From Clostridiales bacterium (lineage in GTDB: Bacteria > Bacillota > Clostridia > Christensenellales > Borkfalkiaceae): a DNA stretch of 55,485 nt. The translations under genes were made by a program, and so were the position numbers. This document shows, one piece after another, positions 48,632 through 55,485 of the stretch (position 1 is the stretch's first letter; every line of letters starts with the position of its first letter). The notes under the pieces were generated by a model. It was not told the origin of the DNA. It ran no database searches and saw only the letters and a program-made list of their open reading frames with translations. The stretch lies in the NCBI GenBank assembly GCA_015069565.1, contig SVIJ01000004.1, forward strand, positions 1-55,485, written 5' to 3'.

Positions 48632-51232
48632 ATGGAAAAATTGATACTGATTGATGGAAATAGTTTGTTGAATAGGGCATTTTATGCAACGCCTGTTTTT
48701 ACGACCAAGGACGGCACGCCTACGAACGGCGTTTTTGGTTTTATAAAATTGCTCTTAAAGATTATTTCCGATAAAAAGCCTACGCATGCGGTTGTTGCCT
48801 TTGACGTACACGCGCCTACCTTCCGCCATAAAGAGTATTCCGAATACAAAGCTGGGCGTAAGCCGATGCCGCAGGAGCTCGCCGTTCAAATGCCCATTTT
48901 GAAGGACGTTTTACGCGCGATGGGCGTTTGCATTTGCGAACAGGCAGGCTACGAAGCGGACGATATTATCGGTACGTTGGCAAAGCGTTTTTCTATGCAA
49001 ACCTACGTTTATACGGGTGACCGCGATGCCTACCAGCTTGTCGACGGATCAACCACCGTTTGCTATACAAAGCGTGGCGTAAGCGAGCTTTTAGAGCTGA
49101 CTAGCGAAAATTTTCAAGACGAAATCGGCTTAACGCCGTCGCAAATTATTGATTTGAAAGCGCTAATGGGGGATAAATCGGACAACATTCCAGGCGTTGC
49201 GGGTGTGGGTGAGAAATCCGCTTACGGGCTTTTAAGGGACTATAAAGACTTAGAAGGGGTGTATGCGCATATTGATGAAATCAAGGGTGCGCTGCAACAA
49301 AAGCTAATTGCAAATAAAGAAACGGCATTCTTCTCTAAGTTTTTGGCAACGATTTTGACAACCGCGCCGCTTGAACTCCGTTTGGAAGATTGCCTTTTGC
49401 GCAAGCCTTTCCCGTATGCGCTCAAAGAACGCTTTGTTGAGCTTGAATTTAAGAGTCTACTTTCCATGCCGATTTTTGCCGACAAGGAAGAAGCGCAAGA
49501 AGAAGCGCCGCAAATTAGCGCTTTAATTGAGCCAACATCAACGCAGATTACCGTTTCTTATGCGATGGAGTTTGTACCGATTTTAGCGTCGTTTGAAGGG
49601 GATGAAATCGGTTTTTACCGTTCAAAAAACGGTGTGCACGTTTACTTGCGACAACCGAAGAAGGAAATTGAAAACGAGTGCATAGAATATTATTTGCCCA
49701 TTCGTACAAGTTTGCTGGATATCGGCTTTTTTGAGCCTGAGCTCTATCCGTTTTTTGAGCAGATTTTTAGTGGAAAATACACGGTATATGCCTACAACGC
49801 AAAGGAAGTTTTGCACGATTTGTATAGGGCAGGTATCCGTTCAACGGCAAAAATCGAAGATGTTAGCATTTTGAAGTGCTTGTCCGACGGTTTGGCAAAT
49901 ACCGATGGTTTGGATTACTGCTTGCAGTATCATTCCTTAAATGTCGAACACCGCGCTTACGGCGTTTACAGGCTCTACCAAATCTATATGGGGGCATTAA
50001 CCGAAAAAGAAAAGGCCTTGTATAAAGACGTGGAATTGCCCCTTGTTCAAGTCCTGTTTGATATGGAAACGCAGGGTGTTTGCGTCAACGAAAGTATTTT
50101 GAAAGAGCTTTCCGTAAAATATAGCGACGAGCTGAAAGCTCTGACTGCAAAAATCCACGAGCTTGCGGGCGAAGTTTTTAATATCAATTCCACTCAGCAG
50201 CTTGGAAAAATCTTATTTGACAAGCTTGCAATCGGCTCGGGGAAGAAGAAAGCGAAGACAACGAAATCCTACAAAACGACGGCGGAAGAGCTTGAAAAAT
50301 ACGTGGGCGAACACGAAATTATTCCCTTAATTTTGCGTTATCGTCAGGCGCAAAAGCTGAACTCAACCTATATTGAAGGCTTTAAGCCGCTCATTCAAAA
50401 CGGAAAAATTCACACAACGTATAGCCAAATCAATACGACGACGGGTCGGCTGTCGAGTGCAAACCCGAACCTGCAAAACATTCCTGTTCGTAGCGACGAA
50501 GGGAAAGAGCTTAGAAAACTGTTTGCGGCAAGTGAAGGAAATGTTCTGTTGGATGCAGACTATTCGCAGATCGAGCTTCGTCTTTTAGCGCATTTTTCTG
50601 GGTGTAAGGAACTAATTAAAGCGTATAACGACGATTTGGATATCCACGCAATTACGGCGTCGCAGGTCTTTGGCGTTCCCTTAGAAAGCGTCACAAAAGA
50701 GATGCGCCGCAACGCAAAAGCCGTCAATTTTGGCATTATTTACGGCATCAGCTCGTTTGGGCTTGGGAAGGATTTAGGGATTTCCGCTCGCCAAGCGCAA
50801 GAGTATATCGATCGGTATTTTGCTTCCTATTCTTCGGTGCAGGATTATATGAATCAAAACGTAGAATCGGCAAAGGAAAAGGGGTATACGATTACGCTTT
50901 TGGGCAGAAGGCGTGTGATTAACGAGCTAAAATCTTCCAATTTTAACGTTCGTTCCTTTGGCGAGCGCGCGGCAATGAATATGCCTTTGCAGGGATCAAG
51001 TGCGGACATTATCAAGCTTGCTATGCTTGGTGTTTCTCGTCGATTACGAGAAGGGGGATATAAGGCAAAGCTCGTTTTGCAGGTGCACGACGAATTGCTT
51101 ATTGATTGCCCGATAGATGAACAAGCCGCTGTTTCTAAAATCTTGAAAGAAGAAATGGAAAACGCCGTATCGCTTTCCGTTCCGCTTACCGTGGAAGTGG
51201 GCGTGGGTAAGACGTGGTTTGATGCAAAATAA
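48632..51232 (+). CDS. polA: DNA polymerase I
   Basis: LILIDGNSLLNRAFYA 5' nuclease, LLDADYSQIELRLLAHFSG, RRNAKAVNFGIIYGISSFGL, LQVHDELLID. Confidence 0.97.
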   Translation: MEKLILIDGNSLLNRAFYATPVFTTKDGTPTNGVFGFIKLLLKIISDKKPTHAVVAFDVHAPTFRHKEYSEYKAGRKPMPQELAVQMPILKDVLRAMGVCICEQAGYEADDIIGTLAKRFSMQTYVYTGDRDAYQLVDGSTTVCYTKRGVSELLELTSENFQDEIGLTPSQIIDLKALMGDKSDNIPGVAGVGEKSAYGLLRDYKDLEGVYAHIDEIKGALQQKLIANKETAFFSKFLATILTTAPLELRLEDCLLRKPFPYALKERFVELEFKSLLSMPIFADKEEAQEEAPQISALIEPTSTQITVSYAMEFVPILASFEGDEIGFYRSKNGVHVYLRQPKKEIENECIEYYLPIRTSLLDIGFFEPELYPFFEQIFSGKYTVYAYNAKEVLHDLYRAGIRSTAKIEDVSILKCLSDGLANTDGLDYCLQYHSLNVEHRAYGVYRLYQIYMGALTEKEKALYKDVELPLVQVLFDMETQGVCVNESILKELSVKYSDELKALTAKIHELAGEVFNINSTQQLGKILFDKLAIGSGKKKAKTTKSYKTTAEELEKYVGEHEIIPLILRYRQAQKLNSTYIEGFKPLIQNGKIHTTYSQINTTTGRLSSANPNLQNIPVRSDEGKELRKLFAASEGNVLLDADYSQIELRLLAHFSGCKELIKAYNDDLDIHAITASQVFGVPLESVTKEMRRNAKAVNFGIIYGISSFGLGKDLGISARQAQEYIDRYFASYSSVQDYMNQNVESAKEKGYTITLLGRRRVINELKSSNFNVRSFGERAAMNMPLQGSSADIIKLAMLGVSRRLREGGYKAKLVLQVHDELLIDCPIDEQAAVSKILKEEMENAVSLSVPLTVEVGVGKTWFDAK

Positions 51233-51238
51233 ATAATA

Positions 51239-51292
51239 GTTTCACATAAACCGTTTCACAAACACAAAAATGAAACAATAAACGTGAAACAA
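51239..51292. repeat. 14-bp-phased repeat cluster upstream of coaE
   Basis: GTTTCACA at 51239 and 51253; inverted TGAAACAA at 51271 and 51285. Confidence 0.75.
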
Positions 51293-51301
51293 TAGGTGTA
51301 T

Positions 51302-51913
51302 ATGAAGAAAAGAGTTATCGCAATTACAGGCGGAATAGGAAGTGGTAAATCGACCGTAGCAAGCTTTCTAAAAAAGCTGGGGTATCCTGTGTATTCCTGT
51401 GATGCTATTTACAATGAAATCTATCCGTCGAAGGAATATCAGGCGCTCTTGAAGGCGACGTTTCCTTCTTTGGGTGCTACGGAAACGGTGGATCGTAAGG
51501 CGCTTGCTTCGCTCGTCTTTTCAAATGAAAGCGAGCTTAAAAAGCTAAACGCGCTTTCCCATCAAGCAATTATGTCTGTGCTTGACGATAAAATCGCTGC
51601 GACGGATAGTCCGCTTGTGTTTGCGGAAGTACCGCTCTTATTTGAAAGTGGCTTTGAAAATTGTTTTGATTATATCCTTGTCGTTATGCGTTCTTTATCC
51701 GATCGCCTTAATGCAATCTTCGCGCGCGATCACCTTTCGATGGAGCAGGCAATGCAACGCATTGAAAATCAGTTTGATTACGATACGGCTGTAAGCAGTG
51801 GACGTTTTGATTCCATGCCGTATTTTTTACTTCAAAACGATGGCGATATTTTTATGTTGGAAGAAAAAACAAAAATCATTCTTCAAAAAATCGCAACACA
51901 AATGAAACAATAA
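51302..51913 (+). CDS. coaE: Dephospho-CoA kinase
   Basis: VIAITGGIGSGKSTVASFLKKLGYPVYSCDAI, EVPLLFESGFENCFDYILVV. Confidence 0.94.
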   Translation: MKKRVIAITGGIGSGKSTVASFLKKLGYPVYSCDAIYNEIYPSKEYQALLKATFPSLGATETVDRKALASLVFSNESELKKLNALSHQAIMSVLDDKIAATDSPLVFAEVPLLFESGFENCFDYILVVMRSLSDRLNAIFARDHLSMEQAMQRIENQFDYDTAVSSGRFDSMPYFLLQNDGDIFMLEEKTKIILQKIATQMKQ

Positions 51914-51924
51914 CCGTGAAACAA
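51903..51924. repeat. 14-bp-phased repeat pair at coaE 3' end
   Basis: TGAAACAA at 51903 and 51917; overlaps the coaE stop codon. Confidence 0.75.
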
Positions 51925-51937
51925 TAAATTGATATCT

Positions 51938-52003
51938 AATACCCGACCATTCCCCTAGGCATAATTTTGACCTATGTCAGAGAGTGGTGGGGTATTTTGT
52001 TTT
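51938..52003 (+). terminator. Branched hairpin with T-rich tail, candidate terminator or structured RNA
   Basis: AATACCC-g-ACCA ... TGGT-g-GGGTATT followed by TTGTTTT; inner GGCATA...TATGTC stem. Confidence 0.55.
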
Positions 52004-52051
52004 ATATATTGTGGATTTCAGGGATAAAAAGGCGAAAATTGCATAGAATAA

Positions 52052-52118
52052 TGTCAGGCATAATAACTATGCAAGACATAATACTTTTATTTTGCGTGGC
52101 ATAATTATTATGTGACGC
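52052..52118. repeat. Two related GGCATAAT hairpins
   Basis: TGTC-AG-GCATA-ATAAC-TATGC-AA-GACA (52052-52078) and GCGT-GG-CATAATTATTATG-TG-ACGC (52094-52118). Confidence 0.6.
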
Positions 52119-52139
52119 ATACTATTATTTTTTATAATT

Positions 52140-52161
52140 GTTTCACAAATATGGTTTCACA
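52140..52161. repeat. 14-bp-phased GTTTCACA pair upstream of glgB
   Basis: GTTTCACA at 52140 and 52154. Confidence 0.75.
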
Positions 52162-52258
52162 AAAAAATGTTTTTTAATGAAATATTGTCGCCTAGTGGGG
52201 TTGGTAGATTTTATCATAATTTTTTGTAAAAAATGCGGAATTTTTTTTCGTTTTTCTA

Positions 52259-52287
52259 TTGAAAAAAGTTTTCATTTGTTGTATAAT
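52259..52287 (+). promoter_or_regulatory. glgB promoter
   Basis: TTGAAA-N17-TATAAT. Confidence 0.7.
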
Positions 52288-52348
52288 ATTGCAGATGAAG
52301 GTTTTTATACGGCTATTAGCGCTGTTCACTTTGTGAAAAGGGGGAAAT

Positions 52349-54241
52349 ATGGATAGATCGTTTTCTGAGCTTCCGTTGCATTTATTCCATCACGGCGAAA
52401 ACTTCAAGCTCTATGAAACGTACGGCTCTCACCCGCAAACCGTTGACGGGGTGGACGGCTACGTTTTTCGTGTTTGGGCGCCGCGCGCGGTTGCCGTTTC
52501 TGTTATCGGTGAGTTCAACGCTTGGTCGGAAACTGCAAACCCTATGTCGAAGATGTTCGACGGGCAATCTTGGGAAGTGTTTATTCCTGCATTAAAGCGC
52601 TACGATTCGTATAAATATTGTATTAGGACGGCAGATGGTAGAACGCTCTATAAGGCGGATCCCTTTGCGTTCCACGCAGAAACCCCTGGTACGACGTCCT
52701 CTAACGCGTCTAAAATCTATGATTTGAAAAAGTTCAAATGGCACGATAGCGCATATCTTACGGCGCGTCGGCATACGAATATTTACGCTTCGCCCGTCAA
52801 TATTTACGAAGTCAATTTACATTCTTGGAAGCGCAAGGAAAACGGAGATTATTATACCTTCCGCGAGCTTGCAACCGAGCTTGTTTCCTACGTTCGTGAT
52901 ATGGGCTATACGCACGTTGAGTTTATGCCGATTACCGAGCATCCCTTCGACGGCTCGTGGGGATATCAGGTGTCGGGGTATTATGCGGTGACGTCCCGTT
53001 TAGGCACACCCGAAGATTTTATGTATCTTGTGGATGCCTTTCACGCTGCGGGCATCGGCGTTATTTTAGACTGGGTTCCCGCGCATTTCCCTAAGGATGC
53101 GTTTGGGCTTTACGAGTTCGACGGCGAGCCGCTTTATGAAGCGAGTCAGTGGGATCGTAAGGAAAACCGTGGCTGGGGCACCCGCCGTTTTGACTACGGA
53201 AGGGCGGAAGTGGTATCCTTCTTGATTTCGTCTGCAATCTTTTTCTTTGAAAAATACCATATCGACGGGTTGCGTGTAGACGCTGTTGCATCCATGCTGT
53301 ACTTGGATTACGACAAAGATCCTGGCGAGTGGGTACCGAACATCTACGGTGAAAATAAAAACTTGGAAGCGGTGGCATTCTTGCGCCGACTCAACGAAGC
53401 GGTTTTTGCGTATTTCCCGTATGCGATGATGATCGCGGAAGAATCGACGGCGTGGCCGATGATGACAAAACCTACGAACGTTGGCGGCTTAGGCTTTAAT
53501 TTCAAGTGGAATATGGGCTGGATGAACGACGTTCTTTCCTATATTAAGGTCGATCCGCTTTATCGGCAATATTCGCACAACAAATTGACCTTTTCTTTGA
53601 TGTACGCTTTTTCCGAGAATTACGTTTTGCCTATTTCTCACGATGAAGTCGTGCACGGCAAAAAATCACTGATTGATAAGATGCCTGGCAGCTATGAAGA
53701 AAAGTTCGCGGGTATCAAGGTATTCTTGGGCTATATGATGTCCCATCCTGGGAAAAAGCTCAACTTTATGGGCACGGAGTTCGGTCAATTTAAGGAATGG
53801 AATTACAAGGAAGGCGTAGAGTTTTTCTTGGAACAATATCCCATGCACCGCAAGCTTCGAGTGATGGTGCGCGAGTTGAACGAGATGTATAAATCCATCC
53901 CTGCATTCTACGAGATTGACGATAGCTGGGACGGCTTTGAATGGCTTGCGCCCGACGACGCGTCCAGAAATTTCTTAGCGTATAAGCGTAAGGACAGGCA
54001 GGGGAAGGAAGTGATTGTTTTGCTCAACTTCTCGGGCGAAGATTATAAGAACTATACGCTTGGGCTTGAAAAGGGCACGTATCGGTTGATTTTCAACAGC
54101 GATTCCATCCGCTACGGCGGTACGGGGGCTATGAGAAAACGTATATTTAAGACGAATAAGACGTTTAGTCACGGCAAGGAATATTCGATTAAGTTCGACC
54201 TTCCTAAGCTGACTTGCGTTTATTTGATAAAAGAACAATAA
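52349..54241 (+). CDS. glgB: 1,4-alpha-glucan branching enzyme
   Basis: [87 protein letters not shown]. Confidence 0.97.
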   Translation: MDRSFSELPLHLFHHGENFKLYETYGSHPQTVDGVDGYVFRVWAPRAVAVSVIGEFNAWSETANPMSKMFDGQSWEVFIPALKRYDSYKYCIRTADGRTLYKADPFAFHAETPGTTSSNASKIYDLKKFKWHDSAYLTARRHTNIYASPVNIYEVNLHSWKRKENGDYYTFRELATELVSYVRDMGYTHVEFMPITEHPFDGSWGYQVSGYYAVTSRLGTPEDFMYLVDAFHAAGIGVILDWVPAHFPKDAFGLYEFDGEPLYEASQWDRKENRGWGTRRFDYGRAEVVSFLISSAIFFFEKYHIDGLRVDAVASMLYLDYDKDPGEWVPNIYGENKNLEAVAFLRRLNEAVFAYFPYAMMIAEESTAWPMMTKPTNVGGLGFNFKWNMGWMNDVLSYIKVDPLYRQYSHNKLTFSLMYAFSENYVLPISHDEVVHGKKSLIDKMPGSYEEKFAGIKVFLGYMMSHPGKKLNFMGTEFGQFKEWNYKEGVEFFLEQYPMHRKLRVMVRELNEMYKSIPAFYEIDDSWDGFEWLAPDDASRNFLAYKRKDRQGKEVIVLLNFSGEDYKNYTLGLEKGTYRLIFNSDSIRYGGTGAMRKRIFKTNKTFSHGKEYSIKFDLPKLTCVYLIKEQ

Positions 54242-54255
54242 TTAGGGGGTTCATT

Positions 54256-55449
54256 ATGCAAAGAAAGAAAGAATGCGTTGCAATGCTTTTGGCAGGCGGA
54301 CAAGGCAGCCGTCTGTACGCCTTGACCACGAACATTGCAAAACCCGCAGTTGCGTTTGGTGCGAAGTATCGTATTATCGACTTTCCGCTTTCCAACTGCA
54401 TCAACTCGGGAATTGACACCGTTGGCGTCCTGACGCAGTATCAGCCGCTTATATTGAACGAATATATCGGCAACGGTCAGCCTTGGGATCTTGACCGTAC
54501 GTTCGGTGGGGTACATATCCTGTCGCCGTACCAAGCCAAAGCACGTTCTTCGTGGTACGAAGGAACGGCAAACGCCATCTATCAAAATATGCATTTCATG
54601 AAAATGTACGATCCCGAATACGTTTTGGTGCTTTCGGGCGACCACATTTACAAGATGGACTACGCCGCAATGCTCAAAGCGCACAAGGAAACGGGGGCGG
54701 ATTGTACGATTGCCGCAATCAACGTGCCTTTGTCCGAAGCGTCTCGTTTCGGTATTTTGAACACGAATCCCGACGGTTCGATTTATCAATTTGAAGAAAA
54801 GCCCAAAATTCCCAAGAGTACCTTGGCTTCGATGGGTATCTATATCTTCACGGCAAAGAAGCTCTTTGCGTATTTGGAAGCTGACGAAGCGAATCCGAAC
54901 TCGTCCAAGGACTTCGGCAAGGACGTACTTCCCGCAATGCTCAACGCGGGCGAAAAGATGTTCTCGTACCGTTTTGAAGGGTACTGGAAGGACGTTGGTA
55001 CGATTTCTTCCCTTTGGGAAGCAAATATGGATTTGCTTGGCGAAACGCCTGAGTTTGACGTCAGCGATAAGAGCTGGAAGATCCATTCGAGAAACCCGTT
55101 AGCGCCCCCTGAATGTATCGGCGAAGACGGCGTTGTACGCAATTCGATGATCGCGCTTGGGTGCGAAATCGACGGTACGGTGGAAAACTCGATTTTGGGC
55201 AGCAACGTTATCGTAGAAAAGGGCGCGGTTGTAAAGGATGCGGTCGTTTTGGCAAACAGCGTTATCAAAGCTGGCGCAACGGTATCCTATTCCATTATTG
55301 ATGAAAACGTGACGATCGGCAAGAACGCCGTTGTCGGCGTAGCAAAAGATCCTTCGGCGGAAATCGTCGTGCTCGGTAGGGGTATTACCGTAGCGGACGG
55401 CGTGACCGTTTCCGAAGGTCAAAAGCATGAAAGCGATATTACGGCGTAA
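54256..55449 (+). CDS. glgC: Glucose-1-phosphate adenylyltransferase
   Basis: [53 protein letters not shown]-terminal left-handed beta-helix. Confidence 0.96.
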   Translation: MQRKKECVAMLLAGGQGSRLYALTTNIAKPAVAFGAKYRIIDFPLSNCINSGIDTVGVLTQYQPLILNEYIGNGQPWDLDRTFGGVHILSPYQAKARSSWYEGTANAIYQNMHFMKMYDPEYVLVLSGDHIYKMDYAAMLKAHKETGADCTIAAINVPLSEASRFGILNTNPDGSIYQFEEKPKIPKSTLASMGIYIFTAKKLFAYLEADEANPNSSKDFGKDVLPAMLNAGEKMFSYRFEGYWKDVGTISSLWEANMDLLGETPEFDVSDKSWKIHSRNPLAPPECIGEDGVVRNSMIALGCEIDGTVENSILGSNVIVEKGAVVKDAVVLANSVIKAGATVSYSIIDENVTIGKNAVVGVAKDPSAEIVVLGRGITVADGVTVSEGQKHESDITA

Positions 55450-55463
55450 AGGGGGAAAGAAGA

Positions 55464-55485
55464 ATGGCAGCATCGGCAGTTGGTG
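55464..55485 (+). CDS. Start of next ORF (possibly glgD), truncated by window edge
   Basis: GGGGGAAAGAAGA-ATG then MAASAVG; glgD would be the expected neighbour but only 7 codons are visible. Confidence 0.3.

Noticed and set aside
49540-49960. Missing 3'-5' exonuclease DxE motifs in polA
   Set aside because: Loss of proofreading residues in Pol I is common in Firmicutes; not notable.

Overview
This 55 kb window is a gene-dense chromosomal segment from a Gram-positive, Clostridia-like spore-former (presence of Spo0A, SpoIIID and a YlxY-type deacetylase; taxon is inferred). Almost everything is on the + strand. The exceptions are tmcAL, groES-groEL and a tRNA-Leu. Most of it is housekeeping: argS(3'), HelD-like helicase, type IIA topoisomerase pair, spoIIID, tyrA, a Rho-like factor, nrdD-nrdG, tRNA-Thr(CGT), pta-ackA, yceD-rpmF, copA with an ArsR regulator, uvrC, U32 peptidase, mutS2, ylxY-M16 peptidase, HDG/AlkD repair pair, tex, acpP, an ABC-F protein, spo0A, groESL, dCMP deaminase, cyclophilin, purB, polA, coaE, glgB, glgC. 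I saw no CRISPR array, phage or transposase. The most interesting signals are: (1) a compact cassette at 44983-48273 (50-aa lipoprotein-like peptide, HPr-kinase-like protein, PqqD-like RRE protein, S24/S26-type peptidase, ABC exporter) that looks like an uncharacterised peptide modification/export system; (2) a Spo0A whose receiver has lost the phospho-acceptor Asp56 (Gly) and acidic pair (Glu-Ser) but keeps an intact DNA-binding domain and tandem 0A boxes upstream of its own promoter; (3) a Rho-like protein lacking the catalytic Glu and arginine finger by my alignment; (4) an ABC-F protein in which one composite ATP site is degenerate on both faces; (5) two tandem NrdR-box pairs around the nrdDG promoter; (6) a 14-bp-phased GTTTCACA/TGTGAAAC repeat system flanking coaE, with a hairpin-rich intergenic region before glgB; (7) a copA with DKTAT in place of DKTGT and an in-frame internal RBS/ATG that could produce a free CopZ-like chaperone. 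All homology calls are from reading the proteins by eye; no searches were run.
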